Shown here: positions 9,101 to 17,448 of the stretch, piece after piece
How positions within the stretch are numbered: position 1 is the stretch's first letter
Layout: each line of letters starts with the position of its first letter
NCBI RefSeq assembly: GCF_001426405.1
Contig: NZ_LMEP01000025.1
Coordinates: 330,750 to 394,749, forward strand
DNA length: 64,000 nucleotides
Reading direction: 5' to 3'
Source: Streptomyces sp. Root1304
GTDB taxonomy: Bacteria > Actinomycetota > Actinomycetes > Streptomycetales > Streptomycetaceae
Made by a program: the position numbers and the translations under genes
Notes under the pieces: generated by a model
Database searches by the model: none
What the model saw: the letters and a program-made list of their open reading frames with translations, nothing else
Told to the model about the DNA's origin: nothing

Positions 9101-9700
9101 CTATCCGGCGGGCTGCGGCGGCAGGGGGAGCGGCAGTGCGGGCAGGCCGTCGAGGCTGGTCCCGATGTGGTCCTTGCGCTCGCAGTACGCGTTGAACTCC
9201 TCGTCCGTCTTCCGGTTGAAGTACTCGGCGTGCATCGACCGGTCCTCCCGGTACTCCATCAGCGGGACGGCGAACCCGCAGGCGTCGCTGACCCGCCGCG
9301 CCCGTACCACGACGATCGCCCGCGCGCTGCCCTGCCCCTCGACGGCCTCGGCCGGGAACCGTGCGAAGAGCTCGGGCCAGCGGGGATCGTCCCGGAGCAC
9401 GGCCTCCCCGGTCCCGTGCACCCGCACCACGGTCGGCGGGCCGGAGAAGGCCGTCCACATGAGGGTGATGCGTCCGTTGCCCGGCTCCCGCAGATGCGCG
9501 ACCGTCTCCGCGCTGCTGCCGCCGAAGTCGACATAGGCGAGCGTCAGCTCGTCGAGCACCACGAGCGTTCCGCGGCGACCCTTGGGGGAGAGGTTGACGT
9601 GACCGTCGCCGTCGAGCGGCGCGGTGGCGGTGAAGAAGACCGGCTGCGCCTCGATGAAGGCACGGAGCCGCCCGTCTATATGTTCATACGTTTTTCCCAT
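9101..9700 (-). CDS. Pyridoxamine 5'-phosphate oxidase-fold protein
   Basis: 199 residues with the split-barrel flavin-binding pattern: an early FFTATAPLDGDGHVNLSPKG strand pair, then LDELTLAYVDFGGSSAETV, GRITLMWTAF and VRVHGTGEA. Members bind FMN, F420 or heme; nothing visible decides which, nor the substrate. The ATG is preceded by GGAG ten bases upstream. It is divergent from argH with a 145-base gap and is probably its own transcription unit. Confidence 0.82.
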   Translation of the reverse strand: MGKTYEHIDGRLRAFIEAQPVFFTATAPLDGDGHVNLSPKGRRGTLVVLDELTLAYVDFGGSSAETVAHLREPGNGRITLMWTAFSGPPTVVRVHGTGEAVLRDDPRWPELFARFPAEAVEGQGSARAIVVVRARRVSDACGFAVPLMEYREDRSMHAEYFNRKTDEEFNAYCERKDHIGTSLDGLPALPLPLPPQPAG

Positions 9701-9776
9701 GATCCGGATTCTCCACCCTCGCCGTGCGGCCGGGTGGCGCGTCTCGACCGGTGGTCCGACCGGCCGGTGGGGCAGA

Positions 9777-9805
9777 TTGACGAATCATGCGGTGGACTGC
9801 ATACT
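9777..9805 (+). promoter_or_regulatory. Sigma-70-type promoter of argH
   Basis: TTGACG at 9777-9782 and CATACT at 9800-9805 are separated by 17 bases, a good match to vegetative (HrdB) promoters. A GGAGGAG ribosome site at 9831-9837 sits 8 bases before the GTG at 9846. Confidence 0.7.
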
Positions 9806-9814
9806 CATGCATGA
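9798..9814 (+). promoter_or_regulatory. ARG-box-like operator overlapping the argH promoter
   Basis: TGCAT occurs twice, at 9798-9802 and 9808-9812, with CATGCATG palindromic inside, in a locally AT-richer stretch that covers the -10 element. ArgR operators are built from TGCAT-type half sites, and argR lies in this window, so repression of argH by ArgR is the natural reading. Not tested. Confidence 0.6.
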
Positions 9815-9845
9815 GACGTGGTCGCAAGGTGGAGGAGCAGTAGCT

Positions 9846-11273
9846 GTGAGCAGCAACAACGGTGACGTCCGGCTCTGGGGTGGACGGTTCGCGGACGGTC
9901 CCGCCGAGGCGCTGGCGAAGCTGTCCGCGTCGGTCCACTTCGACTGGCGCCTCGCGCCGTACGACATCGCCGGCTCCCGCGCCCACGCGCGCGTGCTGCA
10001 CAAGGCCGGACTGCTCACCGAGGACGAGCTGACCCGGATGCTCGCCGGGCTCGACCTGCTGGAGGCGGACGTCGCCGACGGCTCCTTCGTCGGCACCATC
10101 GCCGACGAGGACGTCCACACCGCCCTGGAGCGGGGCCTCCTGGAGCGCCTCGGCCCGGACCTCGGCGGCAAGCTGCGCGCCGGCCGGTCCCGCAACGACC
10201 AGGTCGCCACCCTCTTCAAGATGTACCTGCGCGACCACGCCCGGATCATCGGCGGCCTCGTCGCCGAGCTCCAGGACGCCCTGGTCGGCCTCGCCGAGGC
10301 CCACGCGGACGTCGCCATGCCCGGCCGTACGCACCTCCAGCACGCCCAGCCCGTGCTGTTCGCGCACCACGTCCTGGCCCACGTCCAGTCCCTCTCCCGG
10401 GACGCCGAGCGGCTGCGGCAGTGGGACACCCGGACGGCGGTCTCCCCGTACGGCTCCGGCGCCCTCGCCGGTTCCTCCCTCGGGCTCGACCCGGAGGCGG
10501 TCGCCAAGGACCTCGGCTTCGAGCGCGGCTCCGTCGGCAACTCCATCGACGGCACGGCCTCCCGTGACTTCGTCGCCGAGTTCAGCTTCATCACCGCGAT
10601 GATCGGGATCAACCTGTCCCGGATCGCGGAGGAGATCATCATCTGGAACACGAAGGAGTTCTCCTTCGTGACCCTGCACGACGCCTTCTCCACCGGGTCG
10701 TCGATCATGCCGCAGAAGAAGAACCCGGACATCGCCGAGCTGGCCCGGGGCAAGTCCGGCCGCCTCATCGGCAACCACACCGGACTGCTCGCCACCCTCA
10801 AGGCGCTCCCGCTGGCCTACAACCGGGACCTCCAGGAGGACAAGGAGCCGGTCTTCGACTCCTGCGACCAGCTGGAGATCCTGCTTCCGGCCTTCACCGG
10901 CATGATGGCCACGCTCACCGTCAACCGGGAGCGCATGGAGGAGCTGGCCCCGGCCGGCTTCTCGCTCGCGACGGACATCGCGGAGTGGCTGGTCAAGCAG
11001 GGCGTGCCGTTCCGGGTGGCGCACGAGGTGGCCGGCGAGTGCGTGAAGGTCGCCGAGGCCGAGGGCAAGGAGCTGGACGAGCTCACGGACGAGCAGTTCG
11101 CCAAGATCTCCGAGCACCTCACCCCCGAGGTCCGCACGGTCCTCAACGTCCCCGGCGCCCTCGCCTCCCGCGACGGCCGGGGCGGCACCGCCCCCTCCGC
11201 CGTCGCCACCCAGCTGGTCGAGGTCAAGGCGGACCTGGTGATCCAGCACGCCTGGGCCACCGCCAAGAAGTAG
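9846..11273 (+). CDS. argH: Argininosuccinate lyase
   Basis: 475 residues from the GTG at 9846, chosen for the GGAGGAG ribosome site 8 bases upstream and the usual VRLWGGRF N-terminus. It is a fumarase/aspartase-superfamily enzyme that splits argininosuccinate into arginine and fumarate. The signature GSSIMPQKKNPD with its mobile-loop Ser lies near residue 285, and the catalytic GRTHLQHAQP segment near residue 160. Unlike many bacteria, argG is not adjacent. The separate promoter with an ARG-like operator links it to the arg operon at the start of the window. Confidence 0.97.
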   Translation: MSSNNGDVRLWGGRFADGPAEALAKLSASVHFDWRLAPYDIAGSRAHARVLHKAGLLTEDELTRMLAGLDLLEADVADGSFVGTIADEDVHTALERGLLERLGPDLGGKLRAGRSRNDQVATLFKMYLRDHARIIGGLVAELQDALVGLAEAHADVAMPGRTHLQHAQPVLFAHHVLAHVQSLSRDAERLRQWDTRTAVSPYGSGALAGSSLGLDPEAVAKDLGFERGSVGNSIDGTASRDFVAEFSFITAMIGINLSRIAEEIIIWNTKEFSFVTLHDAFSTGSSIMPQKKNPDIAELARGKSGRLIGNHTGLLATLKALPLAYNRDLQEDKEPVFDSCDQLEILLPAFTGMMATLTVNRERMEELAPAGFSLATDIAEWLVKQGVPFRVAHEVAGECVKVAEAEGKELDELTDEQFAKISEHLTPEVRTVLNVPGALASRDGRGGTAPSAVATQLVEVKADLVIQHAWATAKK

Positions 11274-11303
11274 CCCCCGGCGTCCCGCCGTCGCCTCGGA
11301 ACG

Positions 11304-11819
11304 TCACAGCGCCGCCGCCCACTCCCCGAGCGCGTCGAAATCCGGCCGGATCAGTCCGATCCGGGGATCGACGTGCAGGAGCAGGGCGGCGGCGAGGTGG
11401 TTCCGCTCCACGTACTCGTGGTCGTACGAGGTGATGTCGTCGTCGACCCAGGCGAACGGCCGCCCGGCCGCGTACTCCAGGATGTACTGCGTCTTCCAGA
11501 AGGTCCCGCGAGGGGCCTTTCCGTGCATCGTGGGCCAGTCGATGAACGGCAGCTCGGGCAGCCCGAGACGGGGGCCGATCCAGTCGTTCGCCTCGCCCTT
11601 CCAGGTCGTCGCCCAGACCAGCTCGTACGCCTCGGCGAGCGCGAGCAGCTCGTCGCCGTGCGCCGGATTCAGCCAGACCCGCAGCGGCTTCGTCTCGAAC
11701 CATCCGCCGGGCCGCATCCGGTGCGTCGTGTACCCCTCGGGGCGCCGCTCGCGCTGCGCCGCGTACGGATTCAGCGGCCCGTCGACGTCGATCAGCAGCA
11801 GTGGCTTCGTCATGTTCAC
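11304..11819 (-). CDS. HAD-fold phosphatase-like protein (HAD_SAK-type)
   Basis: 171 residues from the GTG at 11819 (an ATG two codons later is equally possible). Motif I is LLIDVDGPLNPY with the nucleophile Asp and acid Asp; motif II is WATTW; motif IV is AWVDDDI. This set matches the HAD domain found in, and relatives of, the Swiss-Army-Knife RNA-repair proteins, here as a stand-alone single domain. The substrate is unknown. It converges on argH with a 30-base gap. Confidence 0.78.
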   Translation of the reverse strand: MNMTKPLLLIDVDGPLNPYAAQRERRPEGYTTHRMRPGGWFETKPLRVWLNPAHGDELLALAEAYELVWATTWKGEANDWIGPRLGLPELPFIDWPTMHGKAPRGTFWKTQYILEYAAGRPFAWVDDDITSYDHEYVERNHLAAALLLHVDPRIGLIRPDFDALGEWAAAL

Positions 11820-11857
11820 AGGATTCCGTTCCCGCCCATGGTGAGGCGTCGATTTAT

Positions 11858-11883
11858 CGAATGAGACATTGATGTCTCATTCG
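11858..11883. promoter_or_regulatory. Perfect 12-bp inverted repeat: probable TetR operator
   Basis: The half site CGAATGAGACAT is repeated as an exact inverted copy after a 2-base spacer, ending 15 bases before the TetR start. It overlaps the promoter, so autorepression of the tetR-MFS operon is likely. Confidence 0.85.
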
Positions 11884-11892
11884 GTGTATGCT
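11863..11892 (+). promoter_or_regulatory. Promoter of the TetR-MFS operon, probably leaderless
   Basis: GAGACA at 11863-11868 and TATGCT at 11887-11892 are 18 bases apart. The -10 ends 6 bases before the ATG at 11899, so transcription should start at or next to the A of the start codon; no ribosome site is visible. Confidence 0.6.
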
Positions 11893-11898
11893 CGTCTC

Positions 11899-12450
11899 AT
11901 GTCAGTCGATCGCATCCAGGTGCTCCGTGCCGCAGCCGCCCTGCTCACCCGCAAGGCGACCGCCACCATGGACGAGGTCGCCCGCGCCGCCGGGATCGGC
12001 CGGGCCACGCTGCACCGGCACTTCGCCGGGCGGGACGCCCTGGTGCGGGCGCTCGAAGAGCTGGGCCTGCAGGAGCTGGAGGCGGCCCACGACCGGGCCC
12101 GCACCGGCGAAGGGCCCGCCGACGAGGCCGTACGCCGGCTCGTCGCCGAGGTCGAGCCCGTCGCCCCGCTGCTCTCGTTCCTCGTGACCGAGAACCAGCT
12201 CTTCGAGGGCGACCAGCAGAACGAGGGCTGGGAACGCCTCGACGCCCGGGTCTCCGCCCTCTTCCGGCGCGGCCAGGAGGAAGGCGTCTTCCGGATCGAC
12301 CTGACCCCCGCCTGGCTCACCGAGGCCTTCTACGGGCTCATCGGTTCCGGCGCCTGGGCCGTGCAGGACGGCCGGGTCGCCGCCAAGGACTTCCAGTACA
12401 TGATCGTCGAGCTGCTGCTCGGCGGAGCGCGCAGGAGCGTGGAGAAGTGA
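11899..12450 (+). CDS. TetR-family transcriptional repressor
   Basis: 183 residues. The N-terminal helix-turn-helix is in the usual place (ATMDEVARAAGIGRATLHRHFAGRDALV, about residues 25-50), followed by an all-helical ligand domain. The next gene's GTG overlaps its stop, so regulator and exporter are co-translated. The perfect palindrome over its promoter is the likely binding site. An in-frame ATG at 11869 lies inside the palindrome and is unlikely as a start. The ligand is unknown; probably a substrate of the downstream pump. Confidence 0.9.
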   Translation: MSVDRIQVLRAAAALLTRKATATMDEVARAAGIGRATLHRHFAGRDALVRALEELGLQELEAAHDRARTGEGPADEAVRRLVAEVEPVAPLLSFLVTENQLFEGDQQNEGWERLDARVSALFRRGQEEGVFRIDLTPAWLTEAFYGLIGSGAWAVQDGRVAAKDFQYMIVELLLGGARRSVEK

Positions 12451-13994
12451 CCACCAGTACCGTCAGGGACACCGGACATACCGAGGGCGTGCGCGGCGGC
12501 CCCGGCCGGTGGCTCGCCCTGTCCGTCCTCGTCCTCGCCGTCCTCCTCGTGGCGGTCGACGCCACGGTGCTCGGACTCGCCACCCCCTTCCTCTCCGAGG
12601 ACCTCGAGCCCACCGGCACCCAGCTGCTCTGGATCGGTGACGTCTACTCCTTCGTCATCGCCGGACTCCTGGTCTCCATGGGCAGCCTCGGCGACCGCAT
12701 CGGCCGCAAGAAGCTGCTGCTCATCGGCGCCACCGCCTTCGGTGCCGTCTCCGTGCTGAACGCCTACGCCACCAGCCCCGAGATGATGATCGTGGCCCGC
12801 GCGCTGCTCGGCGTCGCCGGTGCCACCCTGATGCCGTCCACCCTGGCGCTCATCCGGAACCTGTTCCACGACGCGCGCGAGCGCAGCCTCGCGATCGGCA
12901 TCTGGGGCGCCATGGCCTCGGCCGGCGCCGCCGTCGGTCCGGTCGTCGGCGGTTTCCTCCTGGAGCACTTCTGGTGGGGCTCGGTCTTCCTGATCAACCT
13001 GCCCGTCATGGCCGTCCTCGTGATCGTCGGCATCAAGCTGATCCCCGAGTCGAAGAACCCGAACCAGGGCCCCTGGGACCTGCCCAGCGTGCTGCTCTCC
13101 CTCGTCGGCATGATCGGCATCGTCTACGCGATCAAGGAACTGGCCTCCAAGGGCCCGTCCCTCGACGCGGGGCTCGCCGCCCTCCTCGGCGTGGGCGCCC
13201 TGACCTGGTTCGTCCGCAGGCAGCTGACCCTGCCCACGCCGCTCCTGGACATGCGCCTGTTCCGCCACCGGGGCTTCTCGGGCGCCGTCCTCGCCGACCT
13301 GCTGACGATCCTGGGCCTCTCCGGCCTGGTGTTCTTCCTGTCCCAGTTCTTCCAGCTGGTCCAGGGCCGCCAGCCGCTGGAGGCCGGTCTCGCCGAACTC
13401 CCCGCCGCCGTCGGCGCGGTCACGGCCGGTCTGATCGCGGGTCTCGTGGCCCGGCGCTTCTCCGTACGGTCCGTGGTGGCCGGCGGTCTCGCGGCGGTCG
13501 GCCTCTCCCTGGCCGCCCTGACGACGATCGACCAGCACACCGGCTATCCGGTGCTCGGTGCCGCCCTGCTCGTCGTCGGTGCGGGCGCGGGCTTCGCGTT
13601 CACCGTCACCGCCGACGTGATCCTCTCCAGCGTCCCGAAGGAACAGGCCGGTTCGGCCTCCGCGGTCTCCGAGACCGCGTACGAACTGGGTGCCGCGCTC
13701 GGCATCGCCGTCCTGGGCTCGATCGTGACCGGAGTCTACCGGGGATTCGCCACCCCGGCCGGTGTCCCGTCCGAGGTCGCTTCGGCCGCCCACGAGTCGC
13801 TCGGCGGCGCGGCCGAGGCCTCCCACGCCCTGGCCCCGGAGACGGCGACGGCCCTGATGTCGGCCGCCCAGGAGGCCTTCGTCGACGGTCTGCGGATCGC
13901 GGCAGGCGTCGGCGCGGTGGTCCTCCTGGCGACGGCGGTCGCCGCCTGGTTCCTGCTCAAGGGCCAGAAGCTGGAGGACGGCGTCGAGCACTGA
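12447..13994 (+). CDS. MFS drug/proton antiporter, DHA2 (14-TM) family
   Basis: 515 residues with about 14 membrane segments. The loop motif GSLGDRIGRKKLL after TM2 (motif A), RALLGVAGATLMPSTLALI (motif B region) and GAMASAGAAVGPVVGGFLL (motif C of antiporters) place it in the EmrB/QacA-type efflux group. The GTG start overlaps the tetR stop. It is probably induced when the regulator binds a toxic compound or an antibiotic intermediate. The substrate cannot be read from sequence. Confidence 0.92.
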   Translation: MTTSTVRDTGHTEGVRGGPGRWLALSVLVLAVLLVAVDATVLGLATPFLSEDLEPTGTQLLWIGDVYSFVIAGLLVSMGSLGDRIGRKKLLLIGATAFGAVSVLNAYATSPEMMIVARALLGVAGATLMPSTLALIRNLFHDARERSLAIGIWGAMASAGAAVGPVVGGFLLEHFWWGSVFLINLPVMAVLVIVGIKLIPESKNPNQGPWDLPSVLLSLVGMIGIVYAIKELASKGPSLDAGLAALLGVGALTWFVRRQLTLPTPLLDMRLFRHRGFSGAVLADLLTILGLSGLVFFLSQFFQLVQGRQPLEAGLAELPAAVGAVTAGLIAGLVARRFSVRSVVAGGLAAVGLSLAALTTIDQHTGYPVLGAALLVVGAGAGFAFTVTADVILSSVPKEQAGSASAVSETAYELGAALGIAVLGSIVTGVYRGFATPAGVPSEVASAAHESLGGAAEASHALAPETATALMSAAQEAFVDGLRIAAGVGAVVLLATAVAAWFLLKGQKLEDGVEH

Positions 13995-14020
13995 CGCCCC
14001 CGCGGCACGAGCGGAAACGC

Positions 14021-14062
14021 GAAGGTGCCCCGTACGGCCGTCCGGCCGTACGGGGCACCTTC
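14021..14062. terminator. Bidirectional terminator between the MFS and acyltransferase genes
   Basis: A perfect 20-bp stem (14021-14040 with 14043-14062) and a 2-base loop lie between two convergent genes. It is one of the strongest hairpins in the window. Confidence 0.9.
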
Positions 14063-14076
14063 ACACGTGTACGGGG

Positions 14077-14748
14077 TTACGCGGCCTTCGCCTTCGTGGC
14101 GTACATGTCCACGTACTCCTGCCCCGAGAGCCGCATGACCTCGGCCATCACCGAGTCCGTCACCGCCCGCAGCACATAGCGGTCGCGGTCCATCCCGTCG
14201 TACCGCGAGAACTCCATCGCCTCGCCGAAGCGGACCGTCACCCGGCCCGGACGCGGGAAGCCCGAGCCGCCCGGCTGGATCTTGTCGGTGCCGATCATCG
14301 CGAACGGGATCACCGGCGCGCCCGTCATCAGGGTCAGCCGCGCGATGCCCGTACGGCCCCGGTACAGCCGGCCGTCGGGGGAGCGGGTGCCCTCCGGGTA
14401 GATCGAGAAGATCTTGCCCTCCTCCAGCACCCGGCGGCCGGTCATCAGCGCCGCGACACCGCCGCGGCCGCCGTCCCGGTCCACCGGGATCATGCCGACG
14501 CTGGTGAAGAACCAGGCCATCGCCCGGCCCTTGATGCCCTTGCCCGTCACGTACTCGTCCTTGCCGATGAAGTAGACCGGACGGTCCAGGCAGATCGGCA
14601 TGATCATCGAGTCGATGAAGGTCAGGTGGTTGCCCGCGAGGATGACGGGACCGGTCCCCGGAATGTTCTCGGCGCCCTCCACGCGGGGGCGGAACATCAG
14701 GCGCATGACCGGCCCGAGCACTGCCTTGATGATCGCGAGACGGGACAA
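14077..14748 (-). CDS. 1-acyl-sn-glycerol-3-phosphate acyltransferase (PlsC family)
   Basis: 223 residues from a TTG at 14748 placed 5 bases after GGAGGA. Motif I is NHLTFID (H-x4-D catalytic pair, about residues 40-45) and motif III is YPEGTRSPDG (phosphate-binding EGTR). It likely makes phosphatidic acid at the membrane; Streptomyces carry several paralogues, so the exact acceptor is open. It is divergent from the glycerophosphodiesterase gene, which also belongs to phospholipid metabolism. Confidence 0.9.
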   Translation of the reverse strand: MSRLAIIKAVLGPVMRLMFRPRVEGAENIPGTGPVILAGNHLTFIDSMIMPICLDRPVYFIGKDEYVTGKGIKGRAMAWFFTSVGMIPVDRDGGRGGVAALMTGRRVLEEGKIFSIYPEGTRSPDGRLYRGRTGIARLTLMTGAPVIPFAMIGTDKIQPGGSGFPRPGRVTVRFGEAMEFSRYDGMDRDRYVLRAVTDSVMAEVMRLSGQEYVDMYATKAKAA

Positions 14749-14833
14749 CGGTTCCTCCGGTGGGACGCGGGTCAGTCGAGCTGACGGTGCAGCTGAGGAC
14801 GATACTCGCGGGTCACCTCCACGCGCACATCGG

Positions 14834-14887
14834 GTTCACCGAGTGGATACGCAGTGTTGACGTGTGTTTCCGCCATGTTCCGCCGAG
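14834..14887 (+). promoter_or_regulatory. Candidate PHO-box-like direct repeats upstream of the glycerophosphodiesterase gene
   Basis: GTTCACC (14834-14840), GTTGACG (14856-14862), GTTTCCG (14866-14872) and GTTCCGC (14877-14883) recur with spacing near multiples of 11 bases. PhoP sites in Streptomyces are 11-base direct repeats of a GTTCACC-like core, and glycerophosphodiesterase genes are PhoP targets. Only the first unit matches well, so this is tentative. Confidence 0.35.
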
Positions 14888-14968
14888 GTCTGCCGCCCGT
14901 AGGGCCCCGGTGCCTAGCGTCGGGGACACCCGTCGACAGGTGCGGGACACCACACAGGAGGACACCAC

Positions 14969-16150
14969 ATGACCCAGGGCGAACGCCGGACCCCGGCGCG
15001 GCGGACGGTTCTCGGAGCGGCGGGCGCCACCGTCCTCGGCGCCTCCGCGTCCCTCGCGGCCGGCACGGGCACGGCACAGGCCGCCGAGCCGGGGACCACC
15101 GGCGCGGCGCACGGCCGCGGGCGCGGCTACCGCTCCCTCCCGGTCCCCACCGTCATCGCCCACCGCGGCGCCAGCGGCTACCGGCCCGAGCACACCCTCG
15201 GCTCGTACCGGCTCGCCCTCGACCTCGGCGCCCACGTCATCGAGCAGGACCTCGTCCCCACCAAGGACGGGCACCTGGTCTGCCGCCACGAGAACGACAT
15301 CACCGGCACCACCGACGTCGCCGACCACCCCGAGTTCGCGTCCCGGAAGACCACCAAGACCGTCGACGGCACCGCCCTCACCGGCTGGTTCACCGAGGAC
15401 TTCACGCTCGCCGAGCTCAAGACCCTGCGGGCCAAGGAGCGCATTCCGGCCACCCGCCAGGAGAACACCCTGTACGACGGCCGCTGGACCGTCCCCACCT
15501 TCGAGGAGGTGCTGCGCTGGGCCGAGGACGAGGGCCGCCGCCGGGGCCGCGAGATCTGGCTGCACGTCGAGACCAAGCACCCCACGTACTTCCGCTCCCT
15601 CGGCCTCGGCCTGGAGGAACGGCTCGCCAAGCTGCTCCGCCGGTACGGACGCCACCGCGCGAACTCCCCGGTCTTCCTCCAGTCCTTCGAGCCGAGCAGC
15701 ATCCAGCGCCTCGCGCGGCTGGTGGACGCGCCCGGCGTGGTCCTGCTCTCCGGCGCGAGCAGCCGCCCCTGGGACTTCGTCCGGGCGGGGGACCCGCGCA
15801 CGGTCGCCGACCTGGTCACGCCCGAGGGCCTGCGCTGGATCGCCTCGTACGCGCGGGGCATCGGCCCCACCCTCGACCTGGTCATCCCCAAGGACGCGAG
15901 CGGCCGCCTCGGCGACCCGACGACCCTGGTCCGGGACGCGCACGCGGAGGGTCTGATCCTCCACCCGTACACCCACCGCAACGAGAACAGCTTCCTGCCC
16001 GCGGACTTCCGCCGGGGCACGGACCCGACGGCGTACGGCGACGCCTTCGGGTCCCTGAAGCGGTACCTGGAGACGGGCATCGACGGCATCTTCGCCGACA
16101 ACCCGGACACCGCGCTGCTCGCCGCCGCGGACCTCGACGCCCGCGGCTGA
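14969..16150 (+). CDS. glpQ: Secreted glycerophosphodiester phosphodiesterase
   Basis: 393 residues. The N-terminus is a Tat signal (ARRTVLG, then a hydrophobic Ala/Gly/Leu stretch and an AQA cleavage site near residue 35). The catalytic domain opens with IAHRGASGYRPEHT (catalytic His and Arg) followed by EQDLVPTKDG with metal-binding Glu and Asp. It releases glycerol-3-phosphate from glycerophosphodiesters outside the cell, feeding phosphate and glycerol uptake. The ATG follows GGAGG at 14957-14961. Confidence 0.92.
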   Translation: MTQGERRTPARRTVLGAAGATVLGASASLAAGTGTAQAAEPGTTGAAHGRGRGYRSLPVPTVIAHRGASGYRPEHTLGSYRLALDLGAHVIEQDLVPTKDGHLVCRHENDITGTTDVADHPEFASRKTTKTVDGTALTGWFTEDFTLAELKTLRAKERIPATRQENTLYDGRWTVPTFEEVLRWAEDEGRRRGREIWLHVETKHPTYFRSLGLGLEERLAKLLRRYGRHRANSPVFLQSFEPSSIQRLARLVDAPGVVLLSGASSRPWDFVRAGDPRTVADLVTPEGLRWIASYARGIGPTLDLVIPKDASGRLGDPTTLVRDAHAEGLILHPYTHRNENSFLPADFRRGTDPTAYGDAFGSLKRYLETGIDGIFADNPDTALLAAADLDARG

Positions 16151-16160
16151 CCGACCGCGA

Positions 16161-16212
16161 CGACAGAGCAGGACGACAGAGCAGGACGAGCGAGCAGGAC
16201 GACCGAGCAGGG
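16161..16212 (+). repeat. Four tandem 13-bp repeats
   Basis: Four head-to-tail copies of a 13-base unit (CGACAGAGCAGGA and close variants) lie just after the glpQ stop and just before the terminator hairpin. They are non-coding and may be simple repeat expansion. Confidence 0.85.
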
Positions 16213-16213
16213 C

Positions 16214-16248
16214 GGGTGTGCGGGCCCGAAGAACGGGCCCGCACACCC
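16214..16248 (+). terminator. Terminator after glpQ
   Basis: A 15-bp stem (16214-16228 with 16234-16248) with loop AAGAA, followed by a C-rich tail rather than a T run. Confidence 0.85.
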
Positions 16249-16312
16249 CCCTCCCGGGTGGTTTGAGCCCCGTACCGCAACCACGCCCGCGTACCCCGAC
16301 ATCGTGCCGGTC

Positions 16313-16921
16313 ATGACCACCCCCGGCACCACCCCCGCCCACGAGGCCGCCCCCACCGCAGCCCCCGCCCCCGCCCCCGCCCGGGAGACCGACCCCGGGC
16401 TCCTCGCCGCCCTCGCGCCGCTGCTCGCCGCCGAGTCCGACGCCGAGGCGCCGGCCGCGGGCGTCGACCCGGGCGACCTCGAACAGGCCGTCTGGCTCCG
16501 TCTCCTGGAACAGCTCCAGGAGACCGGCACCGCCCCCGAGCGGCCCGCCGAATGGCTGCGCAGGGCCGTCAGGGCGGAAGCCCGCCGGGCCCGCCGGACC
16601 AGCGACCGCGAACGCCCGTACCGCGACGAGCCCGTCCACGAACCGGCAGGCGCCGAGCCGCACGGCTCCCCGGAACACTCCCTGATGGCCGCCGAGGGCC
16701 GCCGCACCCTGCGCGCCGCCGTCACCCGGACGCCGGGCCGCTGCCCCCGGGTGCTGACCGCGATGCTCGACCCCGAGGACCCCACCTACCGGGAAATCGC
16801 AGGAGAGTTGGGTATCTCACAGGGCAGTCTGGGGCCGATGCGTTCCCGTTGCCTGGGATGCCTGCGCAGAATGCTGGCGGCAGAGGTTCCCGCCCCCGGC
16901 CGACGGGGAAGGGTGCGGTAA
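16313..16921 (+). CDS. Sigma-70-family-like protein (region 4 helix-turn-helix)
   Basis: 202 residues from the ATG at 16313; a GTG three codons earlier is an alternative. An Ala/Pro-rich N-terminus is followed by a helix with DLEQAVWLRLLEQLQ and EWLRRAVRAEARRARR (sigma region 2-like) and a C-terminal segment PTYREIAGELGISQGSLGPMRSRCLGCLRRML typical of sigma region 4.2. Region 2 is shortened, so it may be an atypical sigma factor or a DNA-binding relative. No anti-sigma gene is adjacent. Confidence 0.7.
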   Translation: MTTPGTTPAHEAAPTAAPAPAPARETDPGLLAALAPLLAAESDAEAPAAGVDPGDLEQAVWLRLLEQLQETGTAPERPAEWLRRAVRAEARRARRTSDRERPYRDEPVHEPAGAEPHGSPEHSLMAAEGRRTLRAAVTRTPGRCPRVLTAMLDPEDPTYREIAGELGISQGSLGPMRSRCLGCLRRMLAAEVPAPGRRGRVR

Positions 16922-16958
16922 ACCGATGATCGACCAGATGAGCGGGAGGCGTGCACAC

Positions 16959-17447
16959 ATGGGCCTGAGCGTGACCATCTCAGCAGCGGACGTGCGGGAC
17001 GCGGAGCACATCCTGAAGCTGCAGTACCTCTGCTACCAGAGCGAGGCGGAGCTGTACGGGGACTGGTCCATCGAACCGCTCACCCAGTCCCTCGACGCCC
17101 TGCGCGCCGAACTGGACGAGGGGCACGGGCTCGTGGCCCGGCTCGGTGACGAGGTCGTGGCCTCCGTACGGGCCCGCCTCGACGAGGACGGCACGGTACG
17201 GATCGCCAAGCTGATCGTCCACCCGCGCATGAGGCGGCACGGCCTCGGCGGCCGGCTCCTCGACGGCATCGAGCGCCACTTCGCCGAAGCCGCCCCGGCG
17301 ACCGCGTCCGCGAAGCGCTTCCAGCTCTTCACCGGCCACCGCAGCGAGGGCAACCTGCGGCTCTACCGCAGCAAGGGGTACGCCCAGGTCGGCACCCGCG
17401 AGGTGGGGACCGGGCTCACCCTGGTGACCCTGGAGAAGGCCGCCTGA
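16959..17447 (+). CDS. GNAT-family N-acetyltransferase
   Basis: 162 residues from the ATG at 16959, chosen for GGGAGG nine bases upstream. The acetyl-CoA loop is RMRRHGLGGRLL (R-x2-G-x-G/A pattern), preceded by the strand RIAKLIVHP and followed by the family's late NLRLYRSKGY segment. The substrate is unknown. It starts 37 bases after the sigma-like gene, probably co-transcribed with it. Confidence 0.85.
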   Translation: MGLSVTISAADVRDAEHILKLQYLCYQSEAELYGDWSIEPLTQSLDALRAELDEGHGLVARLGDEVVASVRARLDEDGTVRIAKLIVHPRMRRHGLGGRLLDGIERHFAEAAPATASAKRFQLFTGHRSEGNLRLYRSKGYAQVGTREVGTGLTLVTLEKAA

Positions 17448-17448
17448 C

